Shown here piece by piece: positions 1 to 7,772 of a DNA stretch of 64,000 bases. Below the pieces are notes generated by a model. The model saw nothing but the letters and a program-made list of their open reading frames with translations. It was not told where the DNA came from and did not search any database. Each line of letters opens with the position of its first letter. The stretch's first letter is position 1. Where the stretch lies: positions 1 through 64,000 of the forward strand of contig JAHIQI010000042.1 in assembly GCA_018902755.1 (NCBI GenBank). The letters are read 5' to 3'. The stretch comes from Pseudomonadota bacterium (GTDB lineage: Bacteria; Desulfobacterota; Desulfarculia; Desulfarculales; Desulfarculaceae). Position numbers and translations under genes: made by a program.

Positions 1-128
1 AGGGCCTCAATGGCATCTTCCAGGCCGCCAGGGCAAGAGCGCGTGGCTACCGCAACGCTTTCACCTTCATCACCATGATCTATTTCATCGCCGCACCACT
101 GGGAGAACTAATCAAATTCCACAGCTAA
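1..128 (+). mobile_element. 3' end of an ISL3-type transposase gene (cut by window edge)
   Basis: Reading from base 3 in frame to a TAA at 126-128 gives 41 codons with the string GIFQAARARARGYRN followed by a hydrophobic MIYFIAAPLGEL segment. This is the usual C-terminal signature of DDE transposases of the ISL3 (IS204/IS1001/IS1096/IS1165) group, where a basic 'ARARGYR' helix precedes the end. The rest of the gene lies off the left edge. No terminal inverted repeat can be defined because only one end is visible. The family name rests on motif recognition only. Confidence 0.65.
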
Positions 129-502
129 CGACGAAGAACCGAAATCAATGGATGAATATTTTGGAACACCGTAGCATAACGAGCGTCCAGTTGATTTATC
201 AAATTGTCGCGCTCTGCAACTCCTTGGCTTGGCTTGTATTCCAATATTTTTCCGAATGTTACAAAGTCGGCATTAGCCTGATTTACAATCACATCCAACT
301 GTGCTTTCGGAAAATCTTCCAAGGAAGATAAAGTTAATTTTCTATACAAGCCAATAATTTTGTTCGCAGGGTCTACTGCGGGGTCAAAACAGAGTTCATC
401 TCCCAACCGGTTTTTTTGCGAGAGAGTTGCCGTGTCAAATTTCTGCACTCTCTCTAACGAGGCACGTGCATTATCCAGATCACTATTATTCACAGCAGTC
501 AT
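125..502 (-). CDS. hypothetical protein, 125 aa, possibly C-terminally truncated
   Basis: I do not recognise a family. The ATG at 500-502 is preceded by a purine-rich GGGGGA ribosome-binding site, and codon use is clearly AT-richer than in the rest of the window, so this looks like a real but recently acquired gene. The product is hydrophilic and probably helical, with no signal peptide or membrane segment. Its stop codon (125-127) overlaps the stop region of the convergent transposase, so the reading frame may have been cut short by insertion of the element and the original protein may have been longer. Nothing in the sequence gives a function. Confidence 0.55.
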   Translation of the reverse strand: MTAVNNSDLDNARASLERVQKFDTATLSQKNRLGDELCFDPAVDPANKIIGLYRKLTLSSLEDFPKAQLDVIVNQANADFVTFGKILEYKPSQGVAERDNLINQLDARYATVFQNIHPLISVLRR

Positions 503-704
503 TCTACATCCCCCGCTTTAAGTTTTCTGGCCATAGCTAAGTGGCAACACTATTTCCAGAAAAATTTATTACGTTTTCCTTTAGCAAACCAAGAATACTA
601 GGTTGTAATTTTGCGAATCAACAAAAAAAGAAGCCACACTCCCTAGGTCACCCTTTGAGCGTCCAAAAGCTTAATCTTGTGGTGGATTATAGTCCCAATC
701 AATT
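503..704. other. AT-rich intergenic spacer
   Basis: About 200 bases between the start of the 125-aa gene and the end of the hydrolase gene. It is much AT-richer than the neighbouring genes and has short A and T runs. I see no convincing hairpin, tRNA or coding frame. It presumably contains the promoter of the leftward 125-aa gene. The base composition marks the junction between acquired DNA and the core operon. Confidence 0.5.
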
Positions 705-1607
705 TCATTTACTCGTCTTCTTCTCCCGCACCGCCTTGCTGTCCACGAACTCCAGCAGCAGGGCGTTGACCTGCCCCGGCTTCTCCAGCATCACGAAATG
801 CCCCGCCCCTGTGATTTGCGCGCAGCGCAGGTTGGGGAACAGGGTGCGCAGCCAGGCCTCGAAGTCGGGCGGCAAATGCGGGTTGGGCACGTAGATGGCC
901 AGCACCGGGATGCTCAGGGTCCGGTAATCCCAGTTAGCCGGCTTGACGAACTCGGCCATGGAGCTTTTGCCCACGTGCCAAGGCGTGGCTAGGGCCTGGG
1001 CCTTCACCCACTCCCGCAGGGCCTGGGGCGTGCTCTTGTCTTGCATGGCGTCGAAGAAAGGCCCCAACTTCTGCTGGCCGTCCGGGCCTTGGAATTGGGC
1101 GGCAAAGGCGTCCGCCTGCTTGCACCACTCGGCCCGGGCCACCGCCTCCTGGGGCGGCAGGCCCAGGGCGCCGTCCATGGAAACCAGGGCCCGCACCCGC
1201 GTGGGATGCTCCAGGGCCACCCGCCGGGCCACGTCCAGGCCCATGCTGTGCCCTATGAGCACCGGGTCCTTCACCTTGGCCTGATCCATCACCGCCAAGA
1301 CCGAGCGGGCCAAAAGCTCCTGGGTGTAGGCCACCTGGGGCGCGTCGCTCTTGCCGCAACCGATCATGTCCAGGGCGATGACCCGGTGGTTCTTGGCCAG
1401 GGCGGGAATCTGCTCCCGCCAAAACTTGTGGTTGCAGATCCAGCCGTGGATCAGCACCAGGGTGGGTTCACCCTTGCCTTGGTCGGTGTAATAGACCTTG
1501 TGCCCGTCCAAGTTTGCGTAAGCCCCCTGCCCCGCTTGGGCCGTGACGGGCAATAAAAGCATCAGGGCGATCAGGCAGGCCGCCAATATTTTCAAACGCC
1601 GGTTCAT
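705..1607 (-). CDS. exported alpha/beta-fold hydrolase
   Basis: A 300-aa alpha/beta hydrolase that should act outside the cytoplasm. Residues 1-25 form a signal peptide: basic MNRRLK, a long hydrophobic core, then a TAQA cleavage-type site. The mature part has the HGW oxyanion motif, a GHSMG nucleophile elbow (serine) and a late GAGH histidine, so the triad appears complete. The substrate cannot be inferred; esterase, lactonase and haloperoxidase-like enzymes share this pattern. The start is fixed by an ATGA overlap (1604-1607) with the uvrB stop, which implies translational coupling. The same frame stays open upstream through uvrB, but that part is an artefact of high GC. Confidence 0.85.
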   Translation of the reverse strand: MNRRLKILAACLIALMLLLPVTAQAGQGAYANLDGHKVYYTDQGKGEPTLVLIHGWICNHKFWREQIPALAKNHRVIALDMIGCGKSDAPQVAYTQELLARSVLAVMDQAKVKDPVLIGHSMGLDVARRVALEHPTRVRALVSMDGALGLPPQEAVARAEWCKQADAFAAQFQGPDGQQKLGPFFDAMQDKSTPQALREWVKAQALATPWHVGKSSMAEFVKPANWDYRTLSIPVLAIYVPNPHLPPDFEAWLRTLFPNLRCAQITGAGHFVMLEKPGQVNALLLEFVDSKAVREKKTSK

Positions 1608-3652
1608 GCCAGTTCCTTCCAGGCCAGTTCCTCGGCCTCCAGCTCTTTGATCTTGTCGCGGATTAGGGCAGCCTCTTCGAAACGCAGGTCCTTGGCCATC
1701 TGCTCCATCTCCCGGCGCAGCTTGGCGATCTCCTGGGGTATCTCCTCGGGCTCCAGCTCCGGGCCTTGTTCGGCAAGGGGCACGGTGGTGTAGTCGGCCT
1801 CCAGCTCGTGGGGCAGCATGGCCCCGATGGCCTTCTTGATGCTGGTCGGGGTGATGTGGTGCTCGCGGTTGTACTCGGCCTGCACCGCGCGCCGCCGCTC
1901 GGTCTCCTCCATGGCCCTGGCCATGGAGTCGGTGATTTTGTCGGCGTAGAGCAACACCCGGCCCTCCAAATGGCGGGCCGCCCGGCCCGTGGTCTGGATC
2001 AGCGAACGGGTGGAGCGCAAAAAGCCTTCGCGGTCCGCGTCCAGGATGGCCACCAGGCTCACCTCGGGCAGATCCAGGCCCTCGCGCAACAGGTTGATGC
2101 CCACCAGCACGTCGAACACCCCCTTGCGCAGGTCCCGAATTATCTCCACCCGCTCGATGGTGTCGATGTCGCTGTGCAGGTAGCGCACCTTGACCCCCAT
2201 CTCGTCGAAGTACTCGGTAAGCTCCTCGGCCATGCGTTTGGTAAGGGTGGTCACCAAGACCCGCTCGCCCCTGGCGACGACCACGCGCAGCTCGCCCAAG
2301 AGGTCGTCCACCTGACCCGAGGCGGGGCGAACCTCTATCACCGGGTCCATGAGCCCGGTGGGGCGGATTATCTGCTCCACCACCACCCCCTCGGCCTTGG
2401 TCAACTCGTAGTCCGCCGGAGTGGCCGACACGTAGACGGTCTGGTCGACGTGGGACTCGAACTCGTCGAAGTTCAGCGGCCGGTTGTCCAGGGCGCTGGG
2501 CAGACGGAAGCCGTACTCCACCAGGGTCTGCTTGCGGGAGCGGTCGCCGAAGTACATGCCCCGCACCTGGGGCATGGAGATATGGCTCTCGTCCACGATC
2601 AGCAGCCAATGCTTGGGAAAGTAGTCCAGCAGGGTGGGCGGGGCCTGGCCGGGAGCCCGCCCGGTGAGGTGGCGGGAGTAGTTCTCGATGCCGTGGCAGT
2701 AGCCCAGCTCCTTCATCATCTCCAGATCGAACAGGGTGCGCTCGCGGACCCGCTGGGCCTCTATTAGCTTGCCCTGGGCCTCGAACTCGGCCAAACGGTC
2801 GGCCAGCTCGCTGCGGATGGCGCTCATGGCCTGCACCCGGATGCTCTCGTTGGTCACGTAGTGGCTGGCCGGGAAGATGGTCACCCGGGGGGCCCGCTCC
2901 AGGGCCACCCCGCGCAGGGGGTCGATAAAGGCGATCTCCTCCACCTCGTCGCCGAAAAAGGAGATGCGCACCGCCCGGTCTTCCTCGTAGGCCGGGAACA
3001 CCTCGATGGTGTCGCCGCGCACCCGGAAGGTGCCCCGGTGAAAGGAGTACTCGTTGCGCTCGTAGAGCATCTCCACCAGGGTGCGGAGCACCTGGTCCCG
3101 GTCGGCCTCCTTGCCCTGCTCCAGGTACACGATCATGCCCGCGTAGGCCTCGGGCGAGCCCAGGCCGTAGATGCACGACACGCTGGCCACGATGATCACG
3201 TCTTGCCGGGTCAAGAGGGTGTAGGTGGCCGAGTGGCGCATCTTGTCGATGCGCTCGTTGATGGAGGAGTCCTTTTCTATGTAGGTGTCGCTGGCCGGGA
3301 TGTAGGCCTCGGGCTGGTAGTAGTCGTAGTAGGAGACGAAGTACTCCACCGCGTTGTGGGGGAACAGGGCCTTGAACTCGCCGTAGAGCTGGGCGGCCAG
3401 GGTCTTGTTGGGGGCCAGCACCAGGGTGGTCAGGCCGGTCTGGGCCACCACGTTGGCCATGGTGAAGGTCTTGCCGCTGCCGGTGACCCCCAACAACACC
3501 TGGTGCTTCACCCCGGCGGACAGGCCCTGGGTAATCTCGGCGATGGCGCCCGGCTGGTCCCCCTGGGGGGTGAAATCGCTGACCAGCTCGAAGTCGGCCC
3601 GGCTGGGCGCGGTGCGCCACCAGTGGGAGGTGAAGTCGCTTTCCCGGGCCAT
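1604..3652 (-). CDS. uvrB: excinuclease ABC subunit B
   Basis: UvrB, the DNA-damage-verifying helicase-like subunit of UvrABC nucleotide excision repair. At 682 aa it has normal length. Visible motifs are the Walker A GVTGSGKT (residues 55-62), the beta-hairpin YYDYYQPEAYIP, a DESH Walker B box, the helicase motif GLDLPEVSLVAILDADREGF, QTTGRAARH, and a C-terminal UVR domain (about residues 640-675) that contacts UvrC. About 20 residues precede the usual family start (LVSDFxPxGDQP), so a slightly later start is possible. It lies 2 bp after the NAD(P)H oxidoreductase gene and overlaps the hydrolase gene by 4 bp. Confidence 0.97.
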   Translation of the reverse strand: MARESDFTSHWWRTAPSRADFELVSDFTPQGDQPGAIAEITQGLSAGVKHQVLLGVTGSGKTFTMANVVAQTGLTTLVLAPNKTLAAQLYGEFKALFPHNAVEYFVSYYDYYQPEAYIPASDTYIEKDSSINERIDKMRHSATYTLLTRQDVIIVASVSCIYGLGSPEAYAGMIVYLEQGKEADRDQVLRTLVEMLYERNEYSFHRGTFRVRGDTIEVFPAYEEDRAVRISFFGDEVEEIAFIDPLRGVALERAPRVTIFPASHYVTNESIRVQAMSAIRSELADRLAEFEAQGKLIEAQRVRERTLFDLEMMKELGYCHGIENYSRHLTGRAPGQAPPTLLDYFPKHWLLIVDESHISMPQVRGMYFGDRSRKQTLVEYGFRLPSALDNRPLNFDEFESHVDQTVYVSATPADYELTKAEGVVVEQIIRPTGLMDPVIEVRPASGQVDDLLGELRVVVARGERVLVTTLTKRMAEELTEYFDEMGVKVRYLHSDIDTIERVEIIRDLRKGVFDVLVGINLLREGLDLPEVSLVAILDADREGFLRSTRSLIQTTGRAARHLEGRVLLYADKITDSMARAMEETERRRAVQAEYNREHHITPTSIKKAIGAMLPHELEADYTTVPLAEQGPELEPEEIPQEIAKLRREMEQMAKDLRFEEAALIRDKIKELEAEELAWKELA

Positions 3653-3654
3653 GC

Positions 3655-4251
3655 CTACTCCCTGGGAAACAGGCGGGCCATGTCCTGGGACACCTGCTCC
3701 AGCCAGGCCCGGCGTTGTTCCAGAGTGCTGATGCAGATCACCCCGAATAGGCGGCGGTGGAAGGTGAGATCAGCGCACAGGCCGAAGATGCAGTCGCGCC
3801 ACAGGCCCTCCAGGGGATCGCCGAAGGCCTCGCGCTCCCGGTCGGGCGGGGTGTTGCCGGTGTTGTAGACCACCGCCGCGCGGGCGGGCAGCAGGGCCTG
3901 GGGCACCCCTTCGCCGCCGTCGCCCTCCACAAAACGATAGGCCCGGCCGGGGCGAAACACCCGGTCGATCCAGCCCTTCATGATGGCCGGAGGCATGCCC
4001 CACCAGTTGGGGTGCACGATCACTATGCCCTGCGCCTGCTCCAGGTCGCGGCAGTGGGCCTCTATGGCCGGGGGCAGCGGGGCGTCTTCGGCAATCTCCT
4101 CGCGGCCCAGGATGGCGTCGAAGCCCTCGGCGTGCAGGTCGCGCAGAACCACCTCGTGGCCCAGGCCGCGCAAAGACTCCACCGCCGTGGCGGCGATAGC
4201 CGCGTTGAAGCTGGCCGGGTCGGGATGGGCCAGCACCACCAAAAGCCGCAT
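3655..4251 (-). CDS. NAD(P)H-dependent flavin oxidoreductase, flavodoxin-like fold
   Basis: A 198-aa member of the Flavodoxin_2 family (quinone reductase / MdaB / KefF type). The N-terminus, MRLLVVLAHPDPASFN, is the family's FMN-phosphate-binding loop. The segment HPNWWGMPPAIMKGWIDRVF is the typical 'P.WW..pailKgw.DrvF' signature around the isoalloxazine. A cytosolic dimer transferring hydride from NAD(P)H to quinones or related acceptors would be expected. The true acceptor is unknown. It lies immediately upstream of uvrB (2-bp gap), so the two are probably co-transcribed. Confidence 0.85.
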   Translation of the reverse strand: MRLLVVLAHPDPASFNAAIAATAVESLRGLGHEVVLRDLHAEGFDAILGREEIAEDAPLPPAIEAHCRDLEQAQGIVIVHPNWWGMPPAIMKGWIDRVFRPGRAYRFVEGDGGEGVPQALLPARAAVVYNTGNTPPDREREAFGDPLEGLWRDCIFGLCADLTFHRRLFGVICISTLEQRRAWLEQVSQDMARLFPRE

Positions 4252-4260
4252 GGCCTGCTC

Positions 4261-4980
4261 CTAGGAAAAAGTGATCTCGCCGTAGTAGTCCGGCACCTGC
4301 TCGCGGAATGAGTGTGAAAATCGCTCCGGGAAAACCACCCGGCGGACGTCGCCAATCTCAAAGCTCAGGTTGCCGAAGACCCGCCACTCGCGCTCCATGT
4401 AGTAGTTCTTTTCGTCGGCCGGAGGCAGGCCTTCCTCGTAGAACTTCACGAAGCTGAAAAAGTGGTAGATCAAAAACACGAACAGGCTGGTGATGTCCGG
4501 AGGGCCGTCTTGGGGCGGCTCCCCCTCCGGGGGCGGCGGATTAAGCTTTTTGTAGGCGTCGTAAAAGGCCCAGAGCTGGTCGTGCTTCTCGTCGAAAAGG
4601 GTGGCCAGGGTCTTGGCCGGGCCTTCGGCCACGTTGACCTGGGAGTTGCGGGCCACGTAATAGACCGGGTTGGCCCCGCGCTCGATTAGGAACTTCTTGT
4701 GGAAGGCCAGGCCGAAGCGGCTGAACTTGCCCATGTGGATGCCCAGGTCGGGCACCGGTATGTCCGAGAAGCACACCACGTTGGAGCGGTAGGCCTCGTT
4801 GCCCGAGAAAGGCTTGTCCGGCTGAAAAGCCACCTTGCCGTCCACGTTCTCGCCCAGGGTGCCTGAGCGCAAAATCCGCACCAGCAGGTCGAACTGCTGC
4901 TCATGGGCGTTGTACTCGTGGCGGAAGCTGCGCCCCACGAAGTGGGTCAGTTCGTCGCTGACGTATCGTTGCACACTCAC
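4261..4980 (-). CDS. AbiGi-like protein (putative abortive-infection antitoxin family)
   Basis: A 239-aa soluble protein resembling the AbiGi family (PF10899, 'putative abortive phage resistance protein AbiGi, antitoxin'). The recognised features are an N-terminal THFVGRS motif, a CFSDIPVPDLGIHMGKFSRFG segment, a GANPVYYVARNS box and a late MEREWRVFG motif. The GTG start has AAGGAG 7 bases upstream. No AbiGii-like nucleotidyltransferase partner is adjacent; neighbours are cysS (21 bp upstream) and the oxidoreductase gene. Family assignment is from remembered motif patterns, and the biological role here is unknown. Base composition matches the core operon, so transfer would not be recent. Confidence 0.5.
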   Translation of the reverse strand: MSVQRYVSDELTHFVGRSFRHEYNAHEQQFDLLVRILRSGTLGENVDGKVAFQPDKPFSGNEAYRSNVVCFSDIPVPDLGIHMGKFSRFGLAFHKKFLIERGANPVYYVARNSQVNVAEGPAKTLATLFDEKHDQLWAFYDAYKKLNPPPPEGEPPQDGPPDITSLFVFLIYHFFSFVKFYEEGLPPADEKNYYMEREWRVFGNLSFEIGDVRRVVFPERFSHSFREQVPDYYGEITFS

Positions 4981-5001
4981 GGCAAGGCTCCTTGTCTACG
5001 T

Positions 5002-6504
5002 CTACTCGGCCAGCCGCCAGCGGGTGCCGGTGGGGCTGTCTTCCAGGACCACGCCCATGGCCGTGATCTCGTCGCGGAGGCGGTCGGCGGCGGCGAAGTC
5101 CTTGTCCTTGCGGGCCTGGGCGCGCTGGGCGATGAGCTCCTCGATCTTGGCCGGGTCGGGCCCGTCCCCGGCGGCCGGGGCGCTGGATTGCAAAAATTCC
5201 TCGGCCGACTCACCCAGCAGGCCCAAGCGCCCGCCCAGTTGCTTGAGGCGGGCGGCGGCCAGGCCCAGCAACGCCTGCCGGGCGGAAGCCATCTTTTGCC
5301 CGCCCTTGCCCAGCATGGGCTGGCGGGGGGCCGGCTCCGGCGCGGCGGCCAGCTTGTTGGCGGTCTTGGCCAGGCTGAACAGGGCGCCCAGGGCGCGGGG
5401 GGTGTTGAAGTCGTCGTCCATGGCCGCCTCGAACTCCACGGCGTGGCCGTCGATCTCCTTCATCCACTCCAGCTCCTCGGGCCGGGTCAGGCGCTGGGAC
5501 ATGATCAGGTCCGGCGGCGGGGCGGACTCGCGCAGGGCCAGGTAGAGCCGCTCCAGCCCCTGCCCCGCCTCCTTTAGGGCCTGATCGCTGAAGTCCAGGG
5601 GCGAACGGTAGTGCTTGGACAGCAGGAACAGGCGCAGAGCCTCGGGCTTCACGGTCTTTAGGATGTCGTCCACGGTGAAGAAGTTGCCCAGGGACTTGGA
5701 CATCTTCTCGTGGTTGACCCTGACGAAGCCGTTGTGAATCCAGTAGCGGGCAAAGGGCTGGCCGTTCAGGGCCTCGGACTGGGCCACCTCGTTCTCGTGG
5801 TGGGGGAACAGGAGGTCCTCGCCCCCGCCGTGAATGTCAAAGGTGACGCCCAAATACTCCTGGCTCATCACCGAGCACTCGATATGCCAGCCGGGGCGGC
5901 CCGGCCCCCAGGGGCTGTCCCAGAAGGGTTCGCCGGGCTTGGAGCCCTTCCACAGCACGAAGTCCATGGGGTTGCGTTTGCGCTCATCCACCGCGATGCG
6001 GGCCCCGGCCTGCATCTGGTCCAGCTCCCGGTGGCTCAGCTTGCCATACTCCGGGAAGCTGTCCACCGCGAACAAGACGTCGCCGCCCTCCACGGCATAG
6101 GCGTTGCCCTTTTCGATGAGCGCCTGCACCGAGGAGATGATGCCCCCGATGTGCTCGGTGGCCCGGGGCTCCTGGGTGGCCGGGAGCACCTTCAGGTCAT
6201 TCATTGCCTTGGTGAAGGCCGCGATGTTGTCCTGGGTCAGCTCGCGCCAGTCCTGGCCGGTCTCGCCCGCCCGCTTGATGATCTTGTCGTCGATGTCGGT
6301 GAAGTTGCGCACGTAGGTGACCTGCCACCCCTTGGAGCGCAAATGGCGGTGGATGGCGTCGAAGGCCACGTAGCAGCGGGCATGGCCGATGTGAGGCGAG
6401 TCGTAGACCGTGACCCCGCAGACGTACATGCTCACCTGGCCGGGGACCAGGGGCTGGAACTCTTGTTTTTGCCGGGTCTGGGTGTTGTAGATAACCAGGG
6501 ACAT
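5002..6504 (-). CDS. cysS: cysteine--tRNA ligase
   Basis: Class I cysteinyl-tRNA synthetase, 500 aa. The zinc-ligand cysteine in YVCGVTVYD (C29) is followed by the HIGH box (PHIGHARCY, residues 37-45), by the GRPGWHIECS active-site segment, by HENEVAQSEA and by KMSKS near residue 267. The C-terminal DALR-type domain and the closing anticodon-binding part (AQARKDKDFAAADRLRDEI) are complete. The ATG is preceded by GGAG at good spacing. Its position just downstream of ispDF (35-bp gap) is a common arrangement in bacteria. Confidence 0.97.
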   Translation of the reverse strand: MSLVIYNTQTRQKQEFQPLVPGQVSMYVCGVTVYDSPHIGHARCYVAFDAIHRHLRSKGWQVTYVRNFTDIDDKIIKRAGETGQDWRELTQDNIAAFTKAMNDLKVLPATQEPRATEHIGGIISSVQALIEKGNAYAVEGGDVLFAVDSFPEYGKLSHRELDQMQAGARIAVDERKRNPMDFVLWKGSKPGEPFWDSPWGPGRPGWHIECSVMSQEYLGVTFDIHGGGEDLLFPHHENEVAQSEALNGQPFARYWIHNGFVRVNHEKMSKSLGNFFTVDDILKTVKPEALRLFLLSKHYRSPLDFSDQALKEAGQGLERLYLALRESAPPPDLIMSQRLTRPEELEWMKEIDGHAVEFEAAMDDDFNTPRALGALFSLAKTANKLAAAPEPAPRQPMLGKGGQKMASARQALLGLAAARLKQLGGRLGLLGESAEEFLQSSAPAAGDGPDPAKIEELIAQRAQARKDKDFAAADRLRDEITAMGVVLEDSPTGTRWRLAE

Positions 6505-6539
6505 CAGCTTCTCCGCTTGCGCACGGCAGGTTGAAATAT

Positions 6540-7706
6540 TTATGACCGGGCTATGACCGCCGTGGCCCAGGCGGCCATGCCCTCTTCGCGGCCCACGAAC
6601 CCCAGGCCCTCGGTGGTGCTGGCGGCCAGGTTCACCTCGCCGGTCTCCAGGCCCAGGGCTGCGGCCAGCTTGGCCCGCATGGCCGGGTAGTGGGGGGCTA
6701 TCTTGGGTCGCTGAGCCAAGAGGGTAAGGCTCACTTGCTGGGGCCGCCAGCCCTCCTCGGCCAGGCGCGCCACCACCTGGGTGAGCAGCTCAATGCTGTC
6801 CGCCCCGGCAAAGGCCGGGTCGTTGTCCGGGAACATCTGGCCTATGTCCCCCAGCCCGGCCGCGGCCAACAAGGCGTCCATCACCGCGTGGGTGGCCACG
6901 TCGGCGTCGGAGTGGCCCAAGAGGCCGGTCTCGTGGGTGAGCTCCACCCCGGCCAGGATAAGGCGGCGGCCCGCCACCAGGCGGTGGGCGTCGTAGCCCT
7001 GCCCCACCCGGGTGACCGCGCCAATGAGGCCCTGGGCCAGGGCCAGGTCCTCGGGGGTGGTCACCTTCAGATTGTCTCGGCTGCCCATGACCAGCTTCAC
7101 CTTCTCTCCCAGGCGCTCCACCAGCCCGGCCTCGTCGGTGGCGTAATACCCGTCCTGGGCCGCCTGGGCCAGGGCCCGCTCCAAAAGGCCGCGCTCAAAC
7201 ACCTGGGGGGTCTGCACCAGCCAAAGCTTGGAGCGGTCCAGGGTGGCCTCGGCCAGGTCGTCCGGCCCGGCCTGCTTGATGGTGTCCGCCGCGGGCACGG
7301 CGGCTATGGCCGCGCCGGTCTGGGCGGCAGCCTCCAGGACCCGCGCGAACAGCTCGGGCTTGGCCAGGGGACGGGCCGCGTCGTGGATCACCAGCCACCG
7401 GGCTCCCAGCCCGGCGGCGGCGGCCACCCCGGCGGCCACGCTGTCCTGGCGCTGGGCCCCGCCGGGCACCACGGCGGCCACCTTGGCCAGGCCGTAGGGC
7501 TCCACGCAGGTGCGCCGGGTCTCCTCCTCCCCACCGGGAGGGCAGACCACCACCACCGCCTGGACCTGGGGCGTGGCCTCCAGCACCATCAGGGTGCGGG
7601 TGAGCAGAGGCCGCCCGGCCAGGGGCAAAAACTGTTTGGGGCGCGTGCCGCCCAGGCGGGTTCCCGCCCCGGCGGCGGGCACCACCGCCACCACCATGCC
7701 TCGCAT
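6540..7706 (-). CDS. ispDF: bifunctional MEP-pathway enzyme IspD/IspF
   Basis: A fusion of 2-C-methyl-D-erythritol 4-phosphate cytidylyltransferase (IspD, residues ~1-225) and 2-C-methyl-D-erythritol 2,4-cyclodiphosphate synthase (IspF, ~226-388), two steps of isoprenoid precursor synthesis. The IspD part shows AAGAGTRLGGTRPKQFLPL (CTP binding) and VIHDAARPL. The IspF part shows GYDAHRL, the metal site LGHSDADVATHAVMDAL, DIGQMFPD and the closing ASTTEGLGFVGREEG. The frame is open 19 codons further upstream, but the ATG at 7706 follows GGGAG and fits the family start. An ATG at 7697 is also possible. Confidence 0.95.
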   Translation of the reverse strand: MRGMVVAVVPAAGAGTRLGGTRPKQFLPLAGRPLLTRTLMVLEATPQVQAVVVVCPPGGEEETRRTCVEPYGLAKVAAVVPGGAQRQDSVAAGVAAAAGLGARWLVIHDAARPLAKPELFARVLEAAAQTGAAIAAVPAADTIKQAGPDDLAEATLDRSKLWLVQTPQVFERGLLERALAQAAQDGYYATDEAGLVERLGEKVKLVMGSRDNLKVTTPEDLALAQGLIGAVTRVGQGYDAHRLVAGRRLILAGVELTHETGLLGHSDADVATHAVMDALLAAAGLGDIGQMFPDNDPAFAGADSIELLTQVVARLAEEGWRPQQVSLTLLAQRPKIAPHYPAMRAKLAAALGLETGEVNLAASTTEGLGFVGREEGMAAWATAVIARS

Positions 7707-7772
7707 AGTCTCCCTAACCCAAACAATAGCAAGAATTCTAGTATCAACCGGCGGGCGGCGCAAGGACGGCGG

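Noticed and set aside
541..894. 117-codon plus-strand ORF overlapping the hydrolase gene
   Set aside because: It starts in the AT-rich spacer without a ribosome-binding site and runs antisense into the hydrolase gene; the composition is that of an antisense shadow.
1766..2767. Long plus-strand ORF antisense to uvrB (333 codons)
   Set aside because: A His/Gly/Val-rich translation typical of antisense frames in high-GC genes; uvrB is unambiguous.
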